Numbered from the stretch's first letter, positions 1 to 6,559 are shown. The stretch: 7,216 nt of DNA from an uncultured Clostridia bacterium (GCA_944393755.1 CALYBF010000071.1:1-7216); one strand, 5' to 3'. The notes: generated from the letters alone by a model not told the origin. Program-made: numbers and translations.

Positions 1-1384
1 CTTTTTCTCCATATATTAATTTATAGACTCTTTCATAATTAGGTGTTATTTTACCTAATGCTTTTAATTTTTGTTTAGGATTTGTTATTGAATTAGCTAT
101 AGCTAATTTATTTGATTCACTTTTTAAATAATCAATTGCTTCTATTCTTTTGTCTATATCTTTTATTTTTCTAACTATCTCTAGCCTAAACTGTTCATCT
201 TCTATACTTTCCAAAAAGCTAATTTTTTTGTCATCTGATTCTAAACTTTTTATTATACCAACTCTATGTTCCTCATATGGGAAATTCATTAATTGTTCTA
301 TTTTCTTTTCATCATCTTCTAAAGTCCCAACTATTTCTGCTCTAAAATCTTCATCTTTAATTGTTTCTAATAATTCTATTTTTTTATCATCAGATTTTAA
401 ACTTTTTATAATAACAATTCTATTTTCATCTTTTTTTATATCTTCCAATAATTTTATCTTATCATCATCATTTTCTAGTATAAGAATTATTCTTGCTCTA
501 TAACTTTCACTTTTCAAATAGGGAAGTGCTTTTGTTAAAAAGCTATCATTTTGAATTGTTTTTATTACTTCTAATCGTGCTTTTTCACTTTGTATCTGAC
601 TCAAAACAGAAACTTTATTTTCATCATTTTTTAATGACATAATAATTTCTATTTTTGATTTTTCTTGTTTTGCATATTCTAAACACTCTATTTTTTTACT
701 ATCACTCTTTATACTTTTAACTACATAAACTATATCAAGTTCATCTTTTAATCTACTTAATAATTCTATTTTTTTGTCATCACTTTTTATGCTTGCAATT
801 ACAATTGATAAATGTTCTTCTGGAATTAAATCTAATGCTCGTATTTTTTCATCGTCTGACTTAAAACTTCTAATAACTTGTATTCTTTGTAAATCAGATA
901 TATCTATATTTTTTAATAATTCTATTTTTATATTATCATCTTTAATACTACAAATAATAGAAGTTACAAAAGCAGTATTTTGCTTAATTTTTTTGACTAA
1001 ATTTACTTTTTCTTTATCTGTATAATTTAAACTTTCTGCAATTAATCTTTCATCATAATCAAATAAATCATTTTCGTTTTGCTCTACTCTTTGTATTTTC
1101 TCATCATCATTAAGTAGACAAATTGATACAACTTCTGGCAAATGTTGTCTAAATGTTAATCTTTCATCTTCTGATAAACCATCTAAGATTTCTCTTGTTA
1201 TTTTGGTAATTTTATCTATGAAAAATTTATGAATACTTATATCATTTTTGCCTACTTCTTCTAATTCTTTTCCTAATGTATTATAAATTTCTTTAAGCAA
1301 TTTTAAATTTTCTTTAACTTTTGCTCTAGAAATTTCTATTTCTCTATACAAAGATATTATTCTATCTAAATTAATTTCTCTCAT
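1..1384 (-). CDS. Tandem 26-residue helical-repeat protein, alpha-solenoid-like, unknown function (3' end beyond the window)
   Basis: An uninterrupted frame runs from the ATG at 1384-1382 off the left edge: 461 codons, no stop. The start is supported by AGGAG at 1390-1394, 5 nt upstream, and by lying 22 nt after the ftsK stop, so it is very likely cotranscribed with ftsK. Residues 1-90 are charged and helical (coiled-coil-like at about 5-45). From residue 92 onward there are 14 tandem units. The first four are 25-30 residues long, and units 5-14 (residues 201-460) are exactly 26 each. Each unit reads as two short helices: (S/N)DDKKIELLxxIKxE, then xxRxxIIxSLK. In the last ten units position 9 is Leu in nine, position 15 is Glu in nine and position 18 is Arg/Lys in nine. 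No signal peptide or membrane segment is visible, so it is probably cytoplasmic. I infer a curved alpha-solenoid for protein binding. HEAT, TPR, Sel1 and PPR units are longer (about 34-45), so I assign no known family. Any C-terminal domain lies outside the window. Confidence 0.88.
   Translation of the reverse strand, partial: MREINLDRIISLYREIEISRAKVKENLKLLKEIYNTLGKELEEVGKNDISIHKFFIDKITKITREILDGLSEDERLTFRQHLPEVVSICLLNDDEKIQRVEQNENDLFDYDERLIAESLNYTDKEKVNLVKKIKQNTAFVTSIICSIKDDNIKIELLKNIDISDLQRIQVIRSFKSDDEKIRALDLIPEEHLSIVIASIKSDDKKIELLSRLKDELDIVYVVKSIKSDSKKIECLEYAKQEKSKIEIIMSLKNDENKVSVLSQIQSEKARLEVIKTIQNDSFLTKALPYLKSESYRARIILILENDDDKIKLLEDIKKDENRIVIIKSLKSDDKKIELLETIKDEDFRAEIVGTLEDDEKKIEQLMNFPYEEHRVGIIKSLESDDKKISFLESIEDEQFRLEIVRKIKDIDKRIEAIDYLKSESNKLAIANSITNPKQKLKALGKITPNYERVYKLIYGEK
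5..1111 (-). repeat. 14 imperfect tandem coding repeats, period about 78 bp
   Basis: The repeats encode the solenoid units of the gene at 1-1384. Unit starts, as residues of that protein, are 92, 122, 149, 176, 201, 227, 253, 279, 305, 331, 357, 383, 409 and 435. Spacing is 30, 27, 27 and 25 codons, then a constant 26 codons, so positions 784 down to 5 hold ten back-to-back 78-bp units with no insertion or deletion. Nucleotide identity between units is partial. It is highest over the DDKKIELL codons, for example in unit 5 (about 784-759) and unit 10 (about 394-369), which share a nearly identical stretch of about 20 bases. Unit 8 (residues 279-304) is the most diverged in its first helix. Confidence 0.9.
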
Positions 1385-1389
1385 TTTCT

Positions 1390-1394
1390 CTCCT
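1390..1394 (-). promoter_or_regulatory. Ribosome binding site of the repeat-protein gene
   Basis: AGGAG on the minus strand sits 5 nt before the ATG at 1384, inside the 22-nt gap after the ftsK stop. It fixes the start of the repeat protein and shows that the open frame at the left edge is a translated gene rather than a remnant. Confidence 0.8.
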
Positions 1395-1406
1395 AGAAGT
1401 ATTTAT

Positions 1407-3815
1407 TTAAACTTCTTCTTTTGTCCCCATTTGTAATTCTTTTAACCTCTCTAATGTCATTAAAACTTCTCTTGGCTTGCTTCCTTGGTAACCTGATATT
1501 ACTCCTCTTTCTTCCATTTGGTCTATTATTCTACCAGCACGTGCATAGCCAACTTTAAATTTTCTTTGGATAAATGATGTTGATGCTTGTCCTGTTTCTA
1601 CAACTGTTTGTATTGCATCCATTAAAAATGGATCTGTGTCATCATCTTGTGTTTCTGCTATTTCTTTATCAGTTCTATTGTTATTCTCTATACTTTCTAG
1701 TATATCTTCACTATAATTTGCTGTTCCATTTGATTTGATGAAGCTTACTATTTTTTCTACTTCATCATCTGATACAAATGCTCCCTGTACTCTAGCTGGC
1801 TTAGGTGCTCCTGCTGGGAAGAATAACATATCACCTTTTCCAAGTAATTTTTCAGCTCCTACTGTATCTAATATTGTTCTAGAATCTACTTGTGAAGATA
1901 CTGCAAACGCAATTCTAGAAGGTACATTTGCTTTAATTAAACCTGTTATTACATCAACAGAAGGTCTTTGTGTCGCAATTACTAAATGCATACCTGCAGC
2001 TCTTGCTTTTTGTGCCAATCTACAAATTGCATCTTCAACGTCATTTTTTGCAACCATCATTAAATCAGCAAGCTCATCTATTATTATTACTATTTGTGGT
2101 AATTTTCCAAATTCATTTTCTTTTTCAATTGCTTTATTATATCCTTTTAAGTCTCTTACGCCTTTTTCTGCAAATTTATTATATCTATCATCCATTTCTT
2201 GAACAGCCCAAGCTAAGGCTCCTGCTGCTTTTTTAGGATCTGTTACAACTGGAATTAAAAGGTGTGGTATTCCATTATATACTGAAAGTTCAACTACTTT
2301 AGGATCTACCATTACAAATTTTACTTCACTTGGTTTTGCATTATATACTATACTTGTAATAATTGTATTTATACATACACTTTTTCCAGAACCTGTTGAA
2401 CCCGCAATTAATACGTGTGGCATTTTTGCAATATCAGCAAGCTCTACATTTCCAGCTACATCTTTTCCAAGACCTATTGTTAATTTAGATTTATTTGATT
2501 TAAATTCTTTACTTTCTATTATTTCTCTAAAATGAACAACTTCTTTTTCTTTATTTGGAACTTCTATTCCAACCGCTTGTTTTCCCGGAATTGGAGCTTC
2601 AATTCTTATTGTTTCAGCGGCTAAATTAAGTGCAATATCATCTGCTAAATTTGCTATTTTACTAACACGAACACCTTCTGCAGGTTTTAGTTCATAACGA
2701 GTAATTGCAGGTCCCACTGATACATTTTCTACCTTAGCTGAAACACCAAAACTATATAATGTTTTTTGTAATTTTGTTGCAGTATCTGTTAAAGCTTTTG
2801 CTCCACCTTTTAAAGTTTTCTTTCCTGGCTTACTTAAAAGTTCTACAGGTGGATATTCATAGTGTTCATCTTCTACTACTACACTATGCTCTAATTGTAA
2901 TACTTCTTTTTTCTTATCTTCTTTTTGTTCTTCTACTTGTTTAAATAAATTACTATCTATTACATCTGGCTGAATTTCCACTTTTTTCTTACTATCTTTT
3001 GTTAATGGTTCTAAATCATCATTTGAATGGTCATATTTCTTTAAACCTGTTTTTTCATCTCCAGATTCTACAATTCTTCCACCGAAATTTATTTTTATTT
3101 GGTCTTCCATAGGGTCTTTTTCTTCTTTTTCTAGTTTTGCCATTTCCATTTTTGCTTTTCTTTCTTCACGTAATCTTTTTCTTCTTTGGCTTGGTGTTTC
3201 ATAGTTTTCTTTTTCTCTTTCTTTTGCTAATTCTTCTTTTCTTTCAAATCTTTCTTCACGTTTTTCTTCTATTTTATCCATAAACATATTTATAATATCT
3301 GATAAATTTATTCCAAATGTAAATACAAGTAATATTACAGCTACACCTATACAAAAGATTATTGCTCCTACATTTCCAAGTAATTTTGCTAAAATTACTC
3401 CACCTACTGCTCCCACTGCTCCGCCACCATGACTTTGTGTTCCATAATAGTAAGCATCTTTTACTACTTCTGACATTTCTTTTGAAGAATCTAATTCTCC
3501 ACTTGATATTTGAAATACACTAAAAACTATTGCAAGAGAAATTAAAGCTATTCCATATTGGATAAGCTTTGAAGTTATTTCTTCTCTTCCGTCTGAAGCA
3601 AGCTTTATTGCAATAGCTAAGCCTCCTATTGGAAGTACATATTGCATAAGCCCCATTATTCCACCTAAAATTTCATTTAATTTTATTCCAATAGTTCCAG
3701 ATTTTGTATATATTAAAACAGCTAAAAGTATACTAAGTACTATTAGTATTACAACTGCTATATCTAATCTAGATGCTGTTTTTTTTCTTTTTTTATATCT
3801 TCTTTTTCTTGCCAT
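1407..3815 (-). CDS. ftsK: DNA translocase FtsK/SpoIIIE
   Basis: This is a membrane-anchored, ATP-driven double-stranded DNA pump that clears chromosomal DNA through the division or sporulation septum. The 802 residues fit the family (B. subtilis SpoIIIE is about 790). Residue positions count from the ATG at 3815. A basic N-terminus (MARKRRYKKRKK) is followed by hydrophobic segments near 18-37, 52-73, 85-103 and a Gly-rich one in 132-168, the usual four-helix anchor. A charged, partly coiled-coil linker spans about 178-325. The RecA-like motor carries Walker A GSTGSGKS at 472-479, Walker B IVIIIDE at 575-581, ATQRPS at 614-619 and GKGDMLF at 659-665. A winged-helix gamma domain, which reads DNA orientation sequences, lies at about 728-789. 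An ATG at 3824 is also in frame, but AAAGG abuts it. The ATG at 3815 has a 9-nt spacing and gives the family-typical MARK/MAKK start. The sequence cannot tell division FtsK from sporulation SpoIIIE. The gene follows a hairpin and precedes the repeat-protein gene. Confidence 0.97.
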   Translation of the reverse strand: MARKRRYKKRKKTASRLDIAVVILIVLSILLAVLIYTKSGTIGIKLNEILGGIMGLMQYVLPIGGLAIAIKLASDGREEITSKLIQYGIALISLAIVFSVFQISSGELDSSKEMSEVVKDAYYYGTQSHGGGAVGAVGGVILAKLLGNVGAIIFCIGVAVILLVFTFGINLSDIINMFMDKIEEKREERFERKEELAKEREKENYETPSQRRKRLREERKAKMEMAKLEKEEKDPMEDQIKINFGGRIVESGDEKTGLKKYDHSNDDLEPLTKDSKKKVEIQPDVIDSNLFKQVEEQKEDKKKEVLQLEHSVVVEDEHYEYPPVELLSKPGKKTLKGGAKALTDTATKLQKTLYSFGVSAKVENVSVGPAITRYELKPAEGVRVSKIANLADDIALNLAAETIRIEAPIPGKQAVGIEVPNKEKEVVHFREIIESKEFKSNKSKLTIGLGKDVAGNVELADIAKMPHVLIAGSTGSGKSVCINTIITSIVYNAKPSEVKFVMVDPKVVELSVYNGIPHLLIPVVTDPKKAAGALAWAVQEMDDRYNKFAEKGVRDLKGYNKAIEKENEFGKLPQIVIIIDELADLMMVAKNDVEDAICRLAQKARAAGMHLVIATQRPSVDVITGLIKANVPSRIAFAVSSQVDSRTILDTVGAEKLLGKGDMLFFPAGAPKPARVQGAFVSDDEVEKIVSFIKSNGTANYSEDILESIENNNRTDKEIAETQDDDTDPFLMDAIQTVVETGQASTSFIQRKFKVGYARAGRIIDQMEERGVISGYQGSKPREVLMTLERLKELQMGTKEEV

Positions 3816-3824
3816 TTCTATCAT

Positions 3825-3829
3825 CCTTT
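3825..3829 (-). promoter_or_regulatory. Ribosome binding site that decides the ftsK start
   Basis: AAAGG on the minus strand touches the ATG at 3824 with no spacer, but lies 9 nt before the in-frame ATG at 3815. Initiation at 3815 is therefore favoured, shortening the longest frame by three residues. Confidence 0.65.
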
Positions 3830-3839
3830 CATTATCTTG

Positions 3840-3880
3840 AAAAAGCCAGATTTAAAATATAATTTACAAATCTGACTTTT
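3840..3880 (-). terminator. Hairpin terminator or attenuator between the coiled-coil gene and ftsK
   Basis: Plus-strand arms 3841-3853 and 3868-3880 pair over 13 bp with one G-U pair, around a 14-nt AT-rich loop. On the minus strand the second arm ends in GGCTTTTTC, so the U-tract is short and mostly inside the stem. On the plus strand it is followed by a T-rich stretch as well, so it could act in both directions. It starts 4 nt after the stop of the upstream gene. I see no convincing promoter between it and ftsK, so partial read-through is likely. Confidence 0.65.
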
Positions 3881-3884
3881 GTTT

Positions 3885-4388
3885 TTACTTTAATTCTTTT
3901 CTACTATTTTGAATTGTTTTTATTGTATCTTCTAATGATATTTGCATTAAATTTAAAGCTTCTGTCATACTTGTTCCTAATTTATTTAATGTTTCATTTA
4001 ATACATCTTCTGTGTTTGCAAGTAAACTATCAGCATATTCCTTAGTTCCTTTTGATATTTCTCTTGACATTTCATTTGCTGTTTCTATAATTTCTGTTTT
4101 TTGGTCATATGCTTTTCTAGTTATTTCGTGCTCATCTATCATTGCTATTATTCTATTTTCAGCTTCTTTTACTATTCCATCAGCTTCTTTTTGTGCTTCT
4201 ACTAAAATTCTTTGTCTTTCTTCTTTTACCCATTTGGCTTGTTTTAATTCATCTGGAAGCTTTATTCTAATTTCTTTTATTAAATCAAGCATTTCTTCTT
4301 TATCAACAATACCTTTTGTTGTAAAAGGTAAGCTTTTACTATTTTCTAACAAATCTTCTAAAGTTTCCAATAATGTAAATATTTCCAT
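3885..4388 (-). CDS. Coiled-coil protein, V-type ATPase subunit H/F-type subunit B-like (function unassigned)
   Basis: The 167 residues are nearly all predicted helix, rich in Glu, Lys, Ala and Ile, with no signal peptide or membrane segment. A short N-terminal helix (about 1-18, acidic) leads through a PFTTKG turn and a second helix (about 28-50) into a long coiled coil. Its centre, about 52-115, contains EAQKEADGIVKEAENRI, the AxxEAxxIxxxA-type heptad pattern seen in ATP-synthase stator subunits and DivIVA-like proteins. Clostridial genomes carry similar small proteins near rsmD, usually named 'ATPase' or 'V-type H+-ATPase subunit H-like' on coiled-coil resemblance alone. No nucleotide-binding motif is present and no ATPase operon is nearby, so a true ATPase role is doubtful; a scaffold or division-associated role is only a guess. 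The start is backed by AAAGGGG at 4397-4403, 8 nt upstream. The gene begins 16 nt after the rsmD stop and is in the same operon. Confidence 0.85.
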   Translation of the reverse strand: MEIFTLLETLEDLLENSKSLPFTTKGIVDKEEMLDLIKEIRIKLPDELKQAKWVKEERQRILVEAQKEADGIVKEAENRIIAMIDEHEITRKAYDQKTEIIETANEMSREISKGTKEYADSLLANTEDVLNETLNKLGTSMTEALNLMQISLEDTIKTIQNSRKELK

Positions 4389-4404
4389 TGGTTTTACCCC
4401 TTTC

Positions 4405-4947
4405 TTAACTCTTATTTAAAAAAATAAGATGTACACGTCCATATTTTCTTTTCTTAACAATATTAACATTTAATTTTTTTAGAGCTTGTTCTACTCTCTC
4501 TTCTTCATCTGTTTCTACTATTATTAAACTATCTGTTTTTAACAAATTAAGGTTAATTAATTTATTTACTGTTTCATATACTAAATTTGTTTTATATGGT
4601 GGATCAATATATATTATATCTAATTTCTTATCTAGCTTTTCTAACATTTTTTCATATGAAGTTTCATATAAGGTAACTTCCAAATGTGTTTTTTCTATAT
4701 TTTTCTTTATCACCTTAATTGCATTTTTATCTTTTTCACATAAGATTACTTCTTTTGCTCCTCTACTTGCTGCTTCTAAACCTATTGCTCCACTTCCTGA
4801 AAATACATCTAAAAAACTACTTCCTACTATTTTTTCTTGTATTATATTAAATAATGACTCTTTTACTCTATCTAATGTAGGACGAGTTGTTTCTCCTTCT
4901 AAAGTATATAATTTTGTTCCTCTTGCTTTTCCACTTATTATTCTCAT
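4405..4947 (-). CDS. rsmD: 16S rRNA (guanine(966)-N(2))-methyltransferase RsmD
   Basis: This enzyme transfers a methyl group from S-adenosylmethionine to N2 of G966 (E. coli numbering) in 16S rRNA of the 30S subunit. The 180 residues match the usual family length. The N-terminus MRIISGKARG and the TRPTLDRVKESLFN block at 21-34 are family signatures. The SAM-binding motif LDVFSGSGAIGLE is at 46-58, an acidic ribose-binding Glu at about 71 (CEKD), and the catalytic DPPY at 115-118, the N6/N2-amino methyltransferase motif IV. The KYGRVHL block near 168-174 closes the fold. The start at 4947 has AGAGG at 4954-4958, 6 nt upstream, and a strong promoter just beyond. rsmD is commonly followed by coaD; here the next gene is the coiled-coil gene instead. 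Confidence 0.96.
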   Translation of the reverse strand: MRIISGKARGTKLYTLEGETTRPTLDRVKESLFNIIQEKIVGSSFLDVFSGSGAIGLEAASRGAKEVILCEKDKNAIKVIKKNIEKTHLEVTLYETSYEKMLEKLDKKLDIIYIDPPYKTNLVYETVNKLINLNLLKTDSLIIVETDEEERVEQALKKLNVNIVKKRKYGRVHLIFLNKS

Positions 4948-4971
4948 TTTTAACCTCTTTTTGATGATATT

Positions 4972-5000
4972 ATTTTATTCTTTTTTTTTCAATTGGTCAA
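4972..5000 (-). promoter_or_regulatory. SigA-type promoter of the rsmD transcription unit
   Basis: On the minus strand, -35 TTGACC (5000-4995) and -10 TAAAAT (4977-4972) are separated by exactly 17 bp, each box one mismatch from consensus. Transcription should begin near 4965, leaving a leader of about 18 nt that holds the rsmD ribosome binding site. The spacer contains a run of nine A residues (4989-4981 on the minus strand). This promoter can drive rsmD and the coiled-coil gene, and by read-through ftsK and the repeat-protein gene. Confidence 0.75.
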
Positions 5001-5070
5001 TACTATTAATAGAAATGTAACATATATTTAACACTTTTGTAATATTACTATCTTTAGTTTTTTTATAACA

Positions 5071-5110
5071 AAAAAGATTCAAGAAAAAAATTTCTTTCTT
5101 GAACCTTTTT
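5071..5110 (-). terminator. Rho-independent terminator of the glycosyltransferase gene
   Basis: Arms 5071-5086 and 5095-5110 form a 16-bp stem with one G-U pair and an 8-nt loop. The 3' arm on the minus strand ends in a run of six T residues. It lies 7 nt past the glycosyltransferase stop codon. The near-perfect symmetry and A-rich opposite flank mean it could also stop plus-strand transcription. Confidence 0.85.
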
Positions 5111-5117
5111 ATTTACT

Positions 5118-6410
5118 TTATGCATATGCTTGGCGTTTCTTAAAGCTAAGTAAGTTTGTAATTTCATTTTCTGTATTTTTAGCCTTCTTAGTTTTTCTAG
5201 CTCTTTCTTGTTCAAGCTCTCTTTTTTGTTTTTCAGCCATAGATTGACAAATTGCTTTTTGATATGCAAAATGTGTGTCTTGTGCAATTTTACTCCAATT
5301 ATATTCATTTCTAACTTTATTTTTAGCAACTCTTGTAATATCTGCACATAATTTATGGTCAAACAATAATTCTAAAATTGAATCAGCAAGTGAATTAGGA
5401 TTTCCACAATATGCCTTCATACCATTTACTTTATGATCTACAATTTCATTTAAACCACCAATATCTGATACAACAATAGGTCTTTCAGAAAGCATTGCTT
5501 CTAAAGCTACTATTCCAAATGGCTCATATGTACTTGGGAAAACTGCAATATCTGCTGCTTTATACATCTTTTGAACATCTTTTCCGTTCATATATCCTGC
5601 AAAATACACTTTATTTCCTAGTCCTAAATTGTTTACTTCTTGTTTTAATTCTTGTTCCATACCACCTTTACCACAAATAACAAGTTTTGCATCATTGTAG
5701 CCGTTTAATATCTTAGGCATAGCAGCAATTAAATGTTGAATACCTTTTTCGTAAACAAGTCTACCCATAAATAGAATAATTTTTTCATTATCCATTGCAT
5801 ATTTTCTTCTAAAATTATAATCTCTTTCAATACCATTAAATAAATTTAAATTAACACCATTTGGTACTACATTTATTTTCTCATAAGGAAGCCCAAATAA
5901 TCTTTGTAATTCATTTTTCATATAATTACTATTAACAATTACTTCTGCTGCTTCATATGTAAGCATCCACTCTGTATCATTTATATATCTTTGTTGTTCA
6001 TCGTGAATACCACTATTTCTTCCAGCTTCTGTTGCGTGTATAGTTGCAACAATTGGAATATTATAAGAATTTTTTAAAGTCTTTGCACTATATGCTACTA
6101 ACCAATCGTGGGCGTGTATAACGTCAAAATTTCCTTCCTTTAGCATAATCTCATTTGCTTTTGCTATCATATTAAAGTTTAATTGTAAAACCCAGTCTAT
6201 AAAATTATTAGGGTTAATCATATAATTATCAACTCTATAAACCTTTACACCTTTATCATCTTCAAAGTAAGGTGCATCTCCTTCTCTGTAAGTAATTACA
6301 GTTACATCGTGTCCATCTTTATATAGTGTTTTTGATAAGTCATAAACAACTCTTGCAATTCCACCTACAACTCTTGGTGGATATTCCCACGTTAACATTA
6401 GTATTTTCAT
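5118..6410 (-). CDS. GT4-family glycosyltransferase, glycogen synthase-like
   Basis: This is a GT-B-fold retaining glycosyltransferase that moves a sugar from a nucleotide-sugar donor to an acceptor; it is cytoplasmic, with no signal peptide. The N-terminus MKILMLTWEYPPRVVGGIAR is the pattern of GT4 glycogen synthase-like enzymes (GlgA/GlgM type), including the donor-loop GG at 16-17. HAHDW at 99-103 lines the acceptor cleft. The donor half shows VVPNGVN at 181-187, GRLVYEKG at 216-223 (the catalytic Arg217/Lys222 pair), and EPFGIVALE at 296-304, the E-x7-E motif. GGLNEIV follows at 318-324. The GT core ends near 385. A charged Lys/Glu/Arg tail (about 390-430) follows, longer than the core needs. 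The start has GGGAG 8 nt upstream. The gene is monocistronic between two terminators. An alpha-1,4-glucan or maltose-1-phosphate synthase role is plausible, but donor and acceptor cannot be read from sequence; no other glg gene is in view. Confidence 0.9.
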   Translation of the reverse strand: MKILMLTWEYPPRVVGGIARVVYDLSKTLYKDGHDVTVITYREGDAPYFEDDKGVKVYRVDNYMINPNNFIDWVLQLNFNMIAKANEIMLKEGNFDVIHAHDWLVAYSAKTLKNSYNIPIVATIHATEAGRNSGIHDEQQRYINDTEWMLTYEAAEVIVNSNYMKNELQRLFGLPYEKINVVPNGVNLNLFNGIERDYNFRRKYAMDNEKIILFMGRLVYEKGIQHLIAAMPKILNGYNDAKLVICGKGGMEQELKQEVNNLGLGNKVYFAGYMNGKDVQKMYKAADIAVFPSTYEPFGIVALEAMLSERPIVVSDIGGLNEIVDHKVNGMKAYCGNPNSLADSILELLFDHKLCADITRVAKNKVRNEYNWSKIAQDTHFAYQKAICQSMAEKQKRELEQERARKTKKAKNTENEITNLLSFKKRQAYA

Positions 6411-6467
6411 TAAAAATTCTCCCTTTCTTTTTACATATTTTCTTTTGTTTTAATTTTTAGTTCTATT

Positions 6468-6497
6468 TTGACATTTTCTTACACTATTGTATATAAA
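6468..6497 (+). promoter_or_regulatory. Candidate plus-strand promoter facing the accC terminator
   Basis: TTGACA (6468-6473, perfect -35) and TATAAA (6492-6497, five of six) are 18 bp apart on the plus strand. Transcription would begin near 6504, directly into the hairpin at 6507-6559, giving either a very short RNA or antisense transcription into accC. No plus-strand gene follows, so this may be chance. Confidence 0.3.
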
Positions 6498-6514
6498 TTT
6501 TCAAAAAAAGTAAA
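6486..6514 (-). promoter_or_regulatory. Candidate promoter of the glycosyltransferase gene
   Basis: On the minus strand, -35 TTTACT (6514-6509) and -10 TACAAT (6491-6486) lie 17 bp apart, matching consensus at four and five positions. The -35 box sits inside the 3' arm of the accC terminator. The predicted leader is about 70 nt. A promoter is needed here because the gene is isolated by a terminator, but AT-rich sequence yields such matches readily. Confidence 0.4.
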
Positions 6515-6559
6515 TGCTTTTTTAAAAAAATTATTAAATTTTTAAAAAACATTTACTTT
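6503..6559 (-). terminator. Rho-independent terminator of accC, unusually long stem
   Basis: Outer arms 6507-6516 and 6550-6559 form 10 perfect base pairs. Inner arms 6518-6528 and 6539-6549 form 11 more, separated by one bulged base at 6517, with a 10-nt loop. On the minus strand the hairpin runs into seven consecutive T residues ending at 6503. It lies about 30 nt past the accC stop and marks the end of that transcription unit. Confidence 0.85.

Noticed and set aside
150..1025. Two plus-strand open frames (150-503 and 774-1025), Ser/Ile/Phe-rich with a repeating look
   Set aside because: They are antisense reflections of the repeat array on the minus strand; no ribosome binding site supports them, and the minus-strand frame is continuous with a good start.
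1..1384. CRISPR array or non-coding satellite in the repetitive left region
   Set aside because: The 78-bp period is imperfect, there are no identical repeats with unique spacers, and every unit preserves one open frame with protein-level periodicity.
1735..2944. Plus-strand open frames within ftsK (1735-2202, 1970-2236, 2759-2944)
   Set aside because: They lie opposite well-conserved FtsK motor and linker sequence and have no start signals or recognisable products.
3816..3824. ATG at 3824 as the ftsK start
   Set aside because: The Shine-Dalgarno AAAGG touches it with no spacing; the ATG at 3815 has suitable spacing and the family-typical N-terminus.
4012..4419. Plus-strand open frame opposite the coiled-coil gene
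   Set aside because: It is the complement of an amphipathic helical coding sequence, with no upstream ribosome binding site.
5063..5680. Short frames 5063-5362 (minus) and 5495-5680 (plus) in the glycosyltransferase region
   Set aside because: They overlap the conserved GT4 reading frame in other frames, and the first runs through the terminator hairpin.
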